39,479 bases of DNA from an uncultured Erysipelotrichaceae bacterium (GCA_947167125.1 CAMVGT010000016.1:1-39479); one strand, 5' to 3'; numbered from the stretch's first letter, positions 8,420 to 16,906 are shown. Program-made: numbers and translations. The notes: generated by a model from the sequence alone, not told the origin.

Positions 8420-10816
8420 TTAAGCTCTGAGCTCTGCCTTGAGCTTGTTCTTCAGAGCGTCAAGGATCTGGTTATGAACCTTTGTGATTTCTTCATCCTT
8501 GAGGGTGTGGTCGCTTGCCTGATATGTAATTCTCAGTGCAACCGACTTCTTGCCTTCACCGATTCTTTCGCCTTCATAGATATCGAAGATTTCGATATTG
8601 CGGATTAATCTGCTGCCGGCTCTGGAGATGGTTTCCATCAGCTGCTTTGCGGATACTTCGGTATCTGCGACAACCGCGATGTCTCTGGAGACTGCCGGAT
8701 AGCGGTCAAGCGGTACGAACTTCATTCTGGTGCCCTTTGTTTCAAAGAGCTGATCCAGCTTGATTTCCGCATAGACCGGTTTCTTCAGATCGAACTTCTT
8801 CGCATATGCCGGATGGATATCGCCGAAGACGCCGAGGAACTTTCTGTCCATCCAGATTTCAGCGCTTCTGTACGGATGGAAGTGAACAGTGTCGGATGTG
8901 TTTTCCTTGATCAGGATTCTGCCGCCGGAGAAGCCAAGCTTCTTTAACAGAGAGAGAATCAGGCCCTTCATTGCATAGAAGTCACCCGGTTCCTCAATGC
9001 CGTGCAGTCTGTCTTCCTGCAGGTTGCCGTCAAAGAGAACTGCGAGACGTTCTTCTTCACAGCCCTTGCCGTAGACTTTGGAGATTTCAAAGAAGCGGCA
9101 TGCGCCGGTCTGATGCGCTGTGTTGTACTGTGCGCATTCCAGAACGGAATTGATCAGGGATGTACGGATATATTTCTTCGCGTCGCTCATCGGCATCGCA
9201 AGTGCGATTGCGTCGCCGCATGCGCAGAATGCTTCATCGATATATTCCTGGGGAACCAGTGTATAGGTGATGATTTCATTCAGGGACGCGCCGGTCATCA
9301 GTTCGCAGATTGTTCTGCGGACTCTCTGCGCCGGAGTGAGTCTGCCGACTGTAGCTTCCATGAACGGAAGTGTGCTCTTTAAGGAATCAAATCCGATCAG
9401 ACGGATGACTTCCTCATCGATATCAGCCGGACGTTCAATGTCGGTTCTGTAGGAAGGAATGGTGCATGTGATTTCATCGCCGTTTACTTCCGGATTGAAA
9501 TCAAGCCATGTCAGAACTTCCTTGACCTGATCCATTGTGAACTCTGTTCCAAGCAGATCGTTGCAGTGGGACAGTGTTTCCTTTACAGTCTTCGGTTCGA
9601 AGGACGGATCGCCATAGATCACAGTCTTTTCAAAGCCGGAAGCGTCCGCATATTCGGTTAACAGCTGAACGGAACGGTCAACTGCCTTTGCCATTGCCAG
9701 CGGCTCAAGTCCTTTGGAGAAGCGCTGAGCAGCTTCTGTGATCAGGTTGAGACGGATGGAGGAACGGCGTACGCTTGCCGCATCGAAGGAAGCAGCTTCA
9801 ATGAAGATGGAATCTGTTGTTTCATCAATCATCGATTCCTCGCCTCCCATGATGCCGGCAATACCGGTCGGCTCGCCGCCGGTTGTGATCACAAGGTCAC
9901 CCTTGCGGATTTCGAACTCAACGCCATCGAGCGCTGTCATTGTCATTTCAATGTCATCGCGGACTGTGATTTCACGGGCAGGAAGCTTTGCCAGATTGTA
10001 GTAATGCAGAGGCTGGCCCGTTTCCAGCATAACGAAGTTGGAAATATCGACAACGTTATTGATGGAGTTCATGCCTGCCGCATGCAGGTAGTTGACCATC
10101 CATTTCGGGGAAGGTCCGACCTTGACATGGTTGACAGCCTTTCCGTAGAAAACCGGGCACTTTTCGGTTGCGGAAGAAACCTTGAATGTTCCTTCTTCGC
10201 CGATTTCTGCTTTTCCTGCATAATCAGGCCATTTGACTTCACGGTGCAGAATGGCGCCGACTTCCTTTGCCATGTTCCACATCGAGGAGCAGTCTGCTCT
10301 GTTGGGTGTCAGAGAAACATCGAGAATGGTATCGTCATATCCCAGATATCCGAGTACATCTGTTTCGCCTACCGGCGCGTCGGCAGGAAGTTCTTCAATG
10401 CCGCTGCACTGGTATTCAGTCAGATATTTCTTATCCACGCCCAGTTCATAGAGCGCACACAGCATACCGTTGGAATCGATGCCTCTTAACGGTCTTACAT
10501 GAATCGTTCCGTCAGGAAGCTCCGCGCCATCCAGCGCGACAATCACCTTGAGGCCGGCACGGCAGTTGGGAGCGCCGCAGACGATCTGCAGTACATCATC
10601 GTCATTGGGGCCAACTTTTGTCTGTGTAATATGCAGGTGTGTTCCCGGAACATCTTCGGAAGAAAGCACTTCGCCGATTACCAGGTGTGTACCCTTGGCC
10701 ATCGGTTCGATTCCTTCGACTTCCAGTCCTGCTGTTGTCATTCTGTCAGCGAGTTCAGAGGGTGTGATGCCGCTTAAATCGACATACTCGCTCAGCCACT
10801 TGTAACTTAATCTCAT
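8420..10816 (-). CDS. pheT: Phenylalanyl-tRNA synthetase beta subunit
   Basis: 798 residues, the usual length of bacterial PheT. N-terminal part MRLSYKWLSEYVDLSG, then the EMAP-like tRNA-binding domain at about residues 40-150 (VIGEVLSSEDVPGTHLHI, QIVCGAPNCRAG), the B3/B4 editing region at about 200-390 with GQPLHYYN, the B5 domain near 400-475, the core pseudo-catalytic domain, and the ferredoxin-fold anticodon-binding domain at the C terminus (DRYPAVSRDIAVV). Forms an alpha2-beta2 enzyme with PheS that charges tRNA-Phe and hydrolyses mischarged Tyr-tRNA. It starts 14 bases after pheS with GAGGGGAAACAAC before ATG and is controlled by the T-box leader. Confidence 0.97.
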   Translation of the reverse strand: MRLSYKWLSEYVDLSGITPSELADRMTTAGLEVEGIEPMAKGTHLVIGEVLSSEDVPGTHLHITQTKVGPNDDDVLQIVCGAPNCRAGLKVIVALDGAELPDGTIHVRPLRGIDSNGMLCALYELGVDKKYLTEYQCSGIEELPADAPVGETDVLGYLGYDDTILDVSLTPNRADCSSMWNMAKEVGAILHREVKWPDYAGKAEIGEEGTFKVSSATEKCPVFYGKAVNHVKVGPSPKWMVNYLHAAGMNSINNVVDISNFVMLETGQPLHYYNLAKLPAREITVRDDIEMTMTALDGVEFEIRKGDLVITTGGEPTGIAGIMGGEESMIDETTDSIFIEAASFDAASVRRSSIRLNLITEAAQRFSKGLEPLAMAKAVDRSVQLLTEYADASGFEKTVIYGDPSFEPKTVKETLSHCNDLLGTEFTMDQVKEVLTWLDFNPEVNGDEITCTIPSYRTDIERPADIDEEVIRLIGFDSLKSTLPFMEATVGRLTPAQRVRRTICELMTGASLNEIITYTLVPQEYIDEAFCACGDAIALAMPMSDAKKYIRTSLINSVLECAQYNTAHQTGACRFFEISKVYGKGCEEERLAVLFDGNLQEDRLHGIEEPGDFYAMKGLILSLLKKLGFSGGRILIKENTSDTVHFHPYRSAEIWMDRKFLGVFGDIHPAYAKKFDLKKPVYAEIKLDQLFETKGTRMKFVPLDRYPAVSRDIAVVADTEVSAKQLMETISRAGSRLIRNIEIFDIYEGERIGEGKKSVALRITYQASDHTLKDEEITKVHNQILDALKNKLKAELRA

Positions 10817-10830
10817 GTTGTTTCCCCTCC

Positions 10831-11865
10831 TCAGTCAAAACGGTCGAACGTTTTCAGGAAACGCTGATCGTTGATATAGAAATTGCGGATGTCATCAATG
10901 CCGTACTTGAGCATTGCGACACGTTCCAGACCGATACCGAACGCGAAGCCGGTGCACTTTTCCGAATCAAAGCCGTTCATTTCCAGCACGTGCGGATGAA
11001 CCATGCCGGCACCGAGAATCTCAATCCAGCCGGAGCCCTTGCATACACCGCATCCCTTGCCGTTGCAGAAAGGACAGGAGACGTCAACTTCTACAGACGG
11101 TTCTGTAAACGGAAAATAGGAAGGACGGAAACGGACCTGACGGCCTTCGCCGAACATTCTGTTTGCCATGAATTCCAGTGTTCCCTTCAGATCCGCGAGT
11201 GTGATGTGTTCGCCGACGACAAGACCTTCGCACTGTGTGAACTGATGGGAATGGGTCGCGTCATCGTCATCGCGTCTGTAAACCTTGCCCGGGCAGATCA
11301 GCTTGATCGGGGTCTTTCCCTTTGCCTTTTCAAGCTCTCTCATCTGCATCGCGGTTGTATGGGTTCTGAGTAATGTATTGGGATCGATGTAGAATGTGTC
11401 CTGCATCTCTCTTGCCGGATGATCCTTCGGGATGTTGGCAAGCTCAAAGTTATAATAGTCTTCTTCCACTTCCGGGCCTTCGGCGATCTTGTAGCCCATG
11501 CCGATGAAGAGGTCTTCGATTTCCTGCTGAATCATGTGGAGCGGATGAATGGTTCCCGCTTCCTTCTTCACACCCGGCAGGGTGATGTCAAGACGGTCCT
11601 TGACCAGCTGTTCCTCAAGTGCCTTGGCTTCCAGTTTTTCAGCTGCTTTTTCAAGAGCTTCGGTAACTGTCTGCTTGCACACATTGACTCTCTGGCCGAA
11701 TGCCGGCTTTTCTTCTTTCGGCAGTGATTTCATTTCACTCATCAGAGCCTGGATGCTGCCCTTTTTGCCCAGGTACTTGATTCTTGCCTGCTGCAGTGCT
11801 TCCAGATCCGCTGCGCTTTCAATCGCCGCCAGCGCTTCATTCTGTACTTCTGTGATCCTGTCCAT
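10831..11865 (-). CDS. pheS: Phenylalanyl-tRNA synthetase alpha subunit
   Basis: 344 residues. N-terminal coiled coil (residues 1-90), then the class II catalytic core: motif 1 around [14 protein letters not shown], motif 2 around [16 protein letters not shown], motif 3 [18 protein letters not shown] at residues 310-327. Cys264, Cys267, Cys272 and Cys275 form a CPFC/CGVC cluster, a zinc-knuckle-like insertion seen in many Firmicute PheS proteins. Catalyses formation of Phe-tRNA together with PheT. First gene of the operon; the T-box terminator ends 14 bases before its start codon. Confidence 0.97.
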   Translation of the reverse strand: MDRITEVQNEALAAIESAADLEALQQARIKYLGKKGSIQALMSEMKSLPKEEKPAFGQRVNVCKQTVTEALEKAAEKLEAKALEEQLVKDRLDITLPGVKKEAGTIHPLHMIQQEIEDLFIGMGYKIAEGPEVEEDYYNFELANIPKDHPAREMQDTFYIDPNTLLRTHTTAMQMRELEKAKGKTPIKLICPGKVYRRDDDDATHSHQFTQCEGLVVGEHITLADLKGTLEFMANRMFGEGRQVRFRPSYFPFTEPSVEVDVSCPFCNGKGCGVCKGSGWIEILGAGMVHPHVLEMNGFDSEKCTGFAFGIGLERVAMLKYGIDDIRNFYINDQRFLKTFDRFD

Positions 11866-11879
11866 TGTTTTCCTCCAAT

Positions 11880-12112
11880 AAAAAAGCGTTCCGATTCACA
11901 GGAACGCATGACACGCGGTACCATCCTGATTCGCGTTTCCCTGATTCTGAAACGCGCACCTTGATTCTGCTCATAACGGGAGCTGCCGGAGGGGATTGGC
12001 CTCACTGGAAGAGTGAATTCACCGGACACTGCTTCAGAATCCTTTCAGCTTTCGGATTCCTCTCTTTTGAAGCGCCCCTTCCGGGTACTGGTCTCTTCGT
12101 TAACGCTTTACC
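11880..12112 (-). promoter_or_regulatory. T-box leader with UUC (Phe) specifier
   Basis: The minus strand carries the invariant antiterminator bulge TGGTACCGCG at 11923-11914, followed by a terminator hairpin (GCGTTCC/GGAACGC, 11907-11886) and six U. Upstream, GAAGAG (12098-12093) pairs with CTCTTC (12013-12008) to form the base of stem I, and the segment TGAA-TTC-AC places a UUC specifier codon at 12017-12015, matching phenylalanine. Uncharged tRNA-Phe should pair with the specifier and the bulge and allow read-through into pheS. Geometry compared with known glycine and tyrosine T-boxes from memory. Confidence 0.93.
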
Positions 12113-12118
12113 TAATTG

Positions 12119-12146
12119 ATTATAGAGGAAACCGCTGAATTTTCAA
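12119..12146 (-). promoter_or_regulatory. pheST promoter
   Basis: Minus strand TTGAAA at 12146-12141, 16-base spacer, TATAAT at 12124-12119. Predicted start near 12112, immediately before stem I of the T-box. Confidence 0.8.
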
Positions 12147-12171
12147 CGTGATTTTTCATCCTTCACAAATG

Positions 12172-12196
12172 AAAAAAGGATCACGCAGATCCTTCA
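12172..12196 (-). terminator. Terminator after csoR-like gene
   Basis: Minus strand AAGGATC, 5-base loop, GATCCTTTTTT. Confidence 0.85.
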
Positions 12197-12197
12197 T

Positions 12198-12554
12198 TCA
12201 CTTCATGAAACGGTCGATCGCCTCATTCATCTTTTCGACTGCCGCATTGTCGCCTTCCGCGACTGCTTCGACGATGCAGTGTTCGATATGTTCCTTCAGA
12301 AGAGCTTTGCCGATGGAATTGAGCTCTCCCTTGACTGCCGCCAGCTGAATCAGCACATCGGCGCAGTCCTGTGAATTCTCCACCATCTTTTTGACGGAAT
12401 TGAGATGCCCGATGGAGCGGGAAAGCTGATTGACAATCCTGCGGATTTCTTCGGGATTATGGGTGTGGGAATGGTTGTGATGATGCTCATGGTCATGGTC
12501 ATGTTCATGATCGTGATCATGCGGATGCGTGTGGCTGTGTTCTGCTTCGCTCAT
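12198..12554 (-). CDS. CsoR/RcnR-family metal-sensing repressor with His-rich tail
   Basis: 118 residues. The N-terminal 32 residues hold 15 histidines alternating with Asp/Glu, Ser and Thr. The rest is the all-helical CsoR fold (DUF156). Cys64, His89 and Cys93 have exactly the spacing of the Cu(I) ligands of Mycobacterium CsoR (25 and 4 residues apart), so a copper-type site is kept. Family members bind operator DNA and release it on metal binding. The tail may add nickel, zinc or copper binding; this is inference. No copper ATPase or exporter gene is in the window; the gene sits 17 bases after the peptidase-like gene in the same unit. GGGAGGGAATT precedes the ATG. Confidence 0.85.
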   Translation of the reverse strand: MSEAEHSHTHPHDHDHEHDHDHEHHHNHSHTHNPEEIRRIVNQLSRSIGHLNSVKKMVENSQDCADVLIQLAAVKGELNSIGKALLKEHIEHCIVEAVAEGDNAAVEKMNEAIDRFMK

Positions 12555-12571
12555 AATTCCCTCCCCTTGAC

Positions 12572-13297
12572 TCAGTAACCTGTATATTCATATTTTAAAG
12601 CATCATATGCTTCATAGAGCTCATCAAGCTCATTGGTTCCCAGCACAAACGCTCCGCCAAGCAGTTCAAACGACTGGCCGTCGATAATCACGCCGCTTTC
12701 ATTCGGCATCGCGATGACCGGTTTTCCGGTATCCTCAATCGTGCGGATGATTGCTTCGATATGGGAAAGATCTTCTTCATAATGGACTTCAACATCAAAT
12801 CCGCCGATCAGCGCAAGACCTTCATAATACTGATATTCATAGTCTTCCTGCGGTGTGAGATGGAATTCATCCAGCTGGATCATCGCCCCGGCGCTTGCGC
12901 CCATCATGACGCCGTCAAAGTTCTGCACATCCTCCTTGATGCCAAGATCATACAGTCTCTGCAGCATCCAGTCCGGATAGCCGCCGGTGAAAAACAGCAC
13001 ATCCGCTTCCTGGATTTTGCGTCTGGCGCTGGTCTCATCATCTTCATAATAATTAATCCATTTAATGGATCTGTCTTTGATTCCGAAGGAGCGGAAAGGA
13101 CGGACAATCTCTTCATAGCCATCGGTTCCCTTTCCGTATTTTTCCTTCCATTCAATGCCGTCCGTAATCCAGCCTTCGCTGTAGGAAAGCGGCACAATCA
13201 GAACTTTTGAAGAAGGGTTCAGAAAATTTTCCATGGAGCCGTAAGCCCATGGTTCGTCGAAGTTGGACAGATTGAGAAGCACATGAATCATTCGCAT
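12572..13297 (-). CDS. Peptidase E-like (S51 / class I glutamine amidotransferase fold) protein
   Basis: 241 residues. The central GASAGAM motif (near residue 132) carries the nucleophile serine of the S51 family, preceded by FFTGGYPDWMLQRL, and a conserved AMPNESGVIIDG lies downstream. Family members include aspartyl dipeptidase (peptidase E) and cyanophycinase. The actual substrate is unknown. It is the first gene of a two-gene unit with the CsoR-like repressor. GAGG lies 8 bases before the ATG; upstream TGC-TAAACT at 13328-13320 is a likely extended -10. Confidence 0.75.
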   Translation of the reverse strand: MRMIHVLLNLSNFDEPWAYGSMENFLNPSSKVLIVPLSYSEGWITDGIEWKEKYGKGTDGYEEIVRPFRSFGIKDRSIKWINYYEDDETSARRKIQEADVLFFTGGYPDWMLQRLYDLGIKEDVQNFDGVMMGASAGAMIQLDEFHLTPQEDYEYQYYEGLALIGGFDVEVHYEEDLSHIEAIIRTIEDTGKPVIAMPNESGVIIDGQSFELLGGAFVLGTNELDELYEAYDALKYEYTGY

Positions 13298-13380
13298 TAC
13301 CTCACTGCAGACGCGTTATAGTTTAGCACAGAAAAGAGAAGAGCTCACGCCCTTCCCTTACTTGATGAATATTGAAAGAA

Positions 13381-14001
13381 TCAGTTCAGCTTGGTGCCGC
13401 AGCCCGGGCAGAATGCTTCATCGCCTGTGAGCACTCTTCCGCATTCAGGACAATGCTTTTCTTCCTTTTCCAGCTTGGAGCCGCATGCCTTGCAGAAGAC
13501 CGCGTCTTCCGCATTCTTTGTGCCGCAGAACGGGCATTCCTTTTCATTTTCAGCCGGGACAGCTGTACGCTGAGGTGCAGCAGGTTCTTCCGCAATCGGT
13601 TCGCTGCCGAAGAAATCGGTCAGGAAGCTGAAAATATCCTGTGTCAGTGACGCCTGTCTTAAAGCGCCGATGCCTGCTGTCAGTACCAGCGGATGGAAGA
13701 ATATCGCGCCTGCCGCTGCGATACCGAGCTTTTCGGCCATCTTTTCAAAGCCGACTGTAACGGTGAGCAGATCATCATTCTGAATGAATTCAACGCATAA
13801 GGCAGCGTCCATGCCGAGATATTTCGTCCACTCTGCAGCCGCGTCGCCCCGGCACTGAATCATATAACCGTTTCTGACCCGCATGGTCTGTGTAATCATG
13901 TCTTTTTTGACATCCAGGAATTCCGCCAGCGCGTAAGCTGCGTTCTGCGCGGTCTGTTCGCCGCGTCTGTAAGTTCTTTCAATCCTGTTTCCAAGTTCCA
14001 T
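13381..14001 (-). CDS. Protein with two C-terminal zinc ribbons
   Basis: 206 residues starting at the ATG at 14001, which has AGGAGG 9 bases upstream; an upstream in-frame start at 14034 lacks a site. Residues 1-130 form an unknown alpha/beta domain (ERTYRRGEQTAQNAAYALAEF; a hydrophobic segment GIAAAGAIFFHPLVLTAGIG). A Pro/Ala/Glu linker follows, then CPFCGTKNAEDAVFCKACG and CPECGRVLTGDEAFCPGCG, two C-x2-C/C-x2-C zinc ribbons. Function unknown; Firmicutes carry many such zinc-ribbon proteins. Divergent from the acylphosphatase gene, with a palindrome in the shared region. Confidence 0.7.
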   Translation of the reverse strand: MELGNRIERTYRRGEQTAQNAAYALAEFLDVKKDMITQTMRVRNGYMIQCRGDAAAEWTKYLGMDAALCVEFIQNDDLLTVTVGFEKMAEKLGIAAAGAIFFHPLVLTAGIGALRQASLTQDIFSFLTDFFGSEPIAEEPAAPQRTAVPAENEKECPFCGTKNAEDAVFCKACGSKLEKEEKHCPECGRVLTGDEAFCPGCGTKLN

Positions 14002-14025
14002 ATTTTGAAACCTCCTGTCAATGTA

Positions 14026-14053
14026 ACTATACAACTTTTTGACCGCCGGTCAA
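14026..14053 (-). promoter_or_regulatory. Promoter of the zinc-ribbon gene with palindrome over -35
   Basis: Minus strand TTGACC at 14053-14048, 16-base spacer, TATAGT at 14031-14026. The -35 box is one half of the perfect dyad TTGACC-GCC-GGTCAA at 14039-14053, a likely repressor site. Confidence 0.6.
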
Positions 14054-14097
14054 TACCTTTGAGGAAATTGGTCTTTTTCCTGCATTAAGCTTTCAGA

Positions 14098-14103
14098 TAT
14101 AAT
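14098..14103 (+). promoter_or_regulatory. -10 box of acylphosphatase gene
   Basis: TATAAT at 14098-14103; ATG at 14121 with CGGAGG in between. No good -35 box. Confidence 0.5.
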
Positions 14104-14120
14104 GAAACCGGAGGCAGAGT

Positions 14121-14399
14121 ATGATCAGACGATATCATGTATTTGTGGAAGGACGTGTGCAGGGCGTCGGATTCCGCGGTTTCTGCATGATCCGTGCCCA
14201 GCGGCTCGGACTGACCGGAACCGTGAAGAATCTTCCCAACGGCACAATGGTCGAAATCTATGTTCAGGGAGAAGATGAAAAGATCACTGAATTCCTTGAC
14301 CAGATTGAAAAAGGCGACCGCTTTATCCGGGTTGACAATATTTCCGTCAAACCGACAGCAGTCGTCGAAAAGGAAAAGAAATTTACTTACGGATGGTGA
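14121..14399 (+). CDS. acyP: Acylphosphatase
   Basis: 92 residues, the full size of the family. GRVQGVGFR near the N terminus supplies the phosphate-binding loop with the catalytic Arg19, and VKNLPNG supplies Asn37; both catalytic residues are present. It hydrolyses acyl phosphates such as acetyl phosphate or 1,3-bisphosphoglycerate in the cytosol. Monocistronic, with CGGAGGCAGAGT before ATG and a terminator that begins inside the last codons. Confidence 0.95.
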   Translation: MIRRYHVFVEGRVQGVGFRGFCMIRAQRLGLTGTVKNLPNGTMVEIYVQGEDEKITEFLDQIEKGDRFIRVDNISVKPTAVVEKEKKFTYGW

Positions 14400-14416
14400 T
14401 GAACCATCTTTTTTTA
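14392..14416 (+). terminator. Terminator after acylphosphatase
   Basis: GATGGT and ACCATC with a 5-base loop, then seven T. Confidence 0.8.
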
Positions 14417-14767
14417 TTCAGCGCTTCTCAGTTTCAAAGCGATTCCTGATGCGCATAACAGTCCGCCGCAGGCAATCATCCATAACGGCCATACACTCGA
14501 TGTACCATAGATTTCAAGCACGCCGAGAATGGCAAATCCCGCCATTATCATGAGTACCCCATCGTTATACAGTCTTCCCATTTCTCCCGGGATCAGGATG
14601 GATGGAAGAATCCCGAGCACAATGGGCAGAGCCGGCATGGATAACATAAAGATGGAATAAACACCGAAACTGAACATTTCATAGATGAAGGCAAAGAGAA
14701 TACTGAAGCCTGCAATTCCAATCCAGATTTTCATTGCTTTTCTGTTAATAGCCGATACACACTGCAT
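14414..14767 (-). CDS. Small four-helix membrane protein
   Basis: 117 residues from the ATG at 14767, chosen because AGGAG lies 8 bases upstream; a GTG at 14776 is too close to it. Four hydrophobic helices (IWIGIAGFSILFAFIY, VYSIFMLSMPALPIVLGILP, LMIMAGFAILGVLEIYG, LWMIACGGLLCASGIAL) and almost no soluble part. The start lies inside the end of the NAGPA-type gene, so the two are translationally linked. Function unknown; possibly a membrane partner of the preceding glycan enzymes. Confidence 0.65.
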   Translation of the reverse strand: MQCVSAINRKAMKIWIGIAGFSILFAFIYEMFSFGVYSIFMLSMPALPIVLGILPSILIPGEMGRLYNDGVLMIMAGFAILGVLEIYGTSSVWPLWMIACGGLLCASGIALKLRSAE

Positions 14768-15668
14768 CACTGACACTCCTTTCCGAAATCTTTCTTCCGC
14801 TTGTGGTCGGATTGTTTATCACTTCATTCATAAAGACCATCGTGGAGGATCCTCCCCCATCCAGGTTGTAGGCTGTTCTGACGCCAAGCGTCTGCAGGAA
14901 TTCAGCCAGTTCATAAAGAGACAGACCTTCGCTTTCGTCTGTTCTGCCGTCACTGACGACAAACAGATAATGCAGAGGCTCAATTTCACAGATGGCCGTT
15001 CTCGGATTGGAAGCTTTCGCTTTTCCGACCTCATCATTTTCATCAACCGCAATCTCACCGTTTTCAATTAAGCCCGGTCCGAAGGAATATACCTGAACCG
15101 CTCCTGCTTCAAGCAGCCGGACAGCGCTGACTGTGCTGTCGCTGACAATTTCAAAGCTGCCGTCATTCATGATCGCCAGCACTTCGGCGTTGTTGGATGT
15201 TTCTCTGTACAATGTGCCGTTGCGGATGACATAGCCTCTGTTTCTTGCGCCGTAGTAATCGCCGTTGATTGCCAGGATAGCATTGCTGGAGGCGGCCATT
15301 TCACTGGTTTCGGCAGTCACATTTTTGCCATAGACATCATTGGCGAAAACACTGTAGAGATAGCTGAGGTCGCTGATCTGTACATCCGCGACATAAACCG
15401 TCGAGTCTTCATATTCATATTCTTTGATTTCAATCTGAATATTTTCATCGCTGTACGAACTGGCAGTGACTTCCGGATCAGTGCTTTTCTTTTCCAGCCC
15501 CAGCATATTCGTATCGGCCGTCTGCTGGATTTCCGTTTCCGATGAGCTTTCATGGCTGTCTGCCACCGCATAGGTTCTGGTGAATACAAAGGTATCCAGA
15601 AGCACGAAAGCTGACACAATCAGGATGACCATACAGTCAAAGATATGGAACATTTTTTTCTTTTTCAT
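14745..15668 (-). CDS. Phosphodiester glycosidase (NAGPA) family exoprotein
   Basis: 307 residues. The frame is open farther upstream, but the ATG at 15668 has GAAAGGAATCCTC before it and starts MKKKKMFHIFD followed by a signal anchor (CMVILIVSAFVLLDTFVF). The rest is extracytoplasmic. AINGDYYGARNRGYVIRNG, FGPGLIENG, ASNPRTAI and NLDGGGSSTM are signatures of the NAGPA domain (PF09992), which hydrolyses sugar phosphodiesters and is found in exopolysaccharide and wall-polymer gene groups. It follows the GT2-GtrA gene by 17 bases and is followed by the small membrane protein. Confidence 0.88.
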   Translation of the reverse strand: MKKKKMFHIFDCMVILIVSAFVLLDTFVFTRTYAVADSHESSSETEIQQTADTNMLGLEKKSTDPEVTASSYSDENIQIEIKEYEYEDSTVYVADVQISDLSYLYSVFANDVYGKNVTAETSEMAASSNAILAINGDYYGARNRGYVIRNGTLYRETSNNAEVLAIMNDGSFEIVSDSTVSAVRLLEAGAVQVYSFGPGLIENGEIAVDENDEVGKAKASNPRTAICEIEPLHYLFVVSDGRTDESEGLSLYELAEFLQTLGVRTAYNLDGGGSSTMVFMNEVINNPTTSGRKISERSVSDAVCIGY

Positions 15669-15685
15669 GAGGATTCCTTTCTTTT

Positions 15686-16708
15686 TTAAGTCTGAAATAC
15701 AAATCTTTTCTGCATTGCGAATGAGAACAGGAAGAGGATCATTTCGGTCAGCACCTTGGCATAAACCGCTGTGATTCCCATCCTGCTGAGTGCCAGAAGA
15801 ATGCATGTATTGCACAGCAGGATCACAATGGCCAGCGCGATATATTTCGGCAGGCTGTTCTTTCTGGAACTGCTGTCGGCGAAGACCTGTTTCCGGTTGA
15901 CTTCATAATTGAAGGAAGCCGAACAGATTCTTGCCAGCACATTGGCTGCCGCCATGCCTCCCGCAAAGCTGAACAGCGCGTTCAGTACCGCAAAGAGAAA
16001 CGTGTCAATCAGAAATGACGCAAGCGAAGAAAATGAGAATTTCAGCAGCCTGGAATAGATCCTCAAAGAATCGCGGATCACATGGAAATGGGATACTTCG
16101 TTGTTTCCTTCATAAACCGTTTCAATCGGGATCTGCACAATTTCAGTTTTCTTCCTGATACATTCCAGCAGGATATTCATTTCATATTCATAGCGCTCTC
16201 CCTTTGTTTCAAGAAGCTGCGAGATCAGGGAGCTGTGAAATGCCCGTAAGCCGGTCTGGGTATCGGTGATATGCTCGCCTGTCATCATAAAGAAGATGCG
16301 TTCGGTCAGATGATTGCCGAAGCGGCTTCTGGCCGGTACCCCTTCTTCATCGAAATCACGGACACCGAGCACCAGCGCGCCTTTGTGATTTTCTGCGGCT
16401 TCTGCTGTTTTCAGGATGTCGCTGACAAGATGCTGTCCATCGCCGTCAGCAGTCACCACGATGCCGTCACGGATATTTTCATCAATCCACTGCAGGCCTG
16501 TTTTCAGTGCCGCGCCCTTTCCTCTGTTGGTTTCATGTTTCAATACAGCCGTTCCTTCAGGAAGCTGTTCAAAGATTCTGTCATATTCTTTCGATGAACC
16601 GTCATTGACTGCCACGCAGCGCACGTTATGCGCATTCAGTTCATTCACCAGATGAACAAGCCGTTCATCGGGGCAGTAAGACGGTATAAGTGCTGTGATA
16701 TTGCACAT
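15686..16708 (-). CDS. Glycosyltransferase family 2 fused to GtrA-like membrane domain
   Basis: 340 residues. Residues 1-210 are a GT2 domain of the dolichyl-phosphate-mannose-synthase type: ALIPSYCPDERL, VNDGSS, ETNRGKGAALKTG, TADGDGQH (the DxD-like metal site) and DTQTGLRAF. Residues 220-340 form four membrane helices of the GtrA family (FSFSSLASFLIDTFLF, ending FAMQKRFVFQT). Such fusions make and flip polyprenyl-phosphate sugars, a plausible donor for the PMT-like enzyme at 4352, although the two are not adjacent. GAGGAGGTGAACAA precedes the ATG. Divergent from adhE. Confidence 0.9.
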   Translation of the reverse strand: MCNITALIPSYCPDERLVHLVNELNAHNVRCVAVNDGSSKEYDRIFEQLPEGTAVLKHETNRGKGAALKTGLQWIDENIRDGIVVTADGDGQHLVSDILKTAEAAENHKGALVLGVRDFDEEGVPARSRFGNHLTERIFFMMTGEHITDTQTGLRAFHSSLISQLLETKGERYEYEMNILLECIRKKTEIVQIPIETVYEGNNEVSHFHVIRDSLRIYSRLLKFSFSSLASFLIDTFLFAVLNALFSFAGGMAAANVLARICSASFNYEVNRKQVFADSSSRKNSLPKYIALAIVILLCNTCILLALSRMGITAVYAKVLTEMILFLFSFAMQKRFVFQT

Positions 16709-16770
16709 TTGTTCACCTCCTCTGCATATTCAAAGGGTAACGGTGCCGTCTAAAGAACATGCGTTTCAAA

Positions 16771-16811
16771 GGTGAAGAAAACATGAAGTTTCCGTTATGA
16801 AAAACTTCACC
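16771..16811. repeat. Imperfect dyad between GT2 and adhE
   Basis: GGTGAAG at 16771-16777 is inverted as CTTCACC at 16805-16811, and within it GAAGTTT (16785) is inverted as AAACTTC (16802). It is followed by a TATAAT at 16827-16832. It could be a regulator site or a hairpin in the GT2 leader. Confidence 0.4.
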
Positions 16812-16840
16812 GTAATACAGGCTTCTTATAATAGAACAGG

Positions 16841-16854
16841 TGAAAACGCTTACT
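16841..16854 (+). promoter_or_regulatory. cre-like (CcpA) site upstream of adhE
   Basis: TGAAAACGCTTACT matches the catabolite response element consensus TGWAANCGNTNWCA at 13 of 14 positions. It lies 24 bases upstream of the adhE -35 box. Confidence 0.5.
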
Positions 16855-16877
16855 TGTGATTTTTTTATCATTTAGTG

Positions 16878-16906
16878 TTGACATGCATTATGCGATGTGT
16901 TTCAAT
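16878..16906 (+). promoter_or_regulatory. adhE promoter
   Basis: TTGACA at 16878-16883, 17-base spacer, TTCAAT at 16901-16906. The predicted start falls in the Rex-like operator just downstream. Confidence 0.6.
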
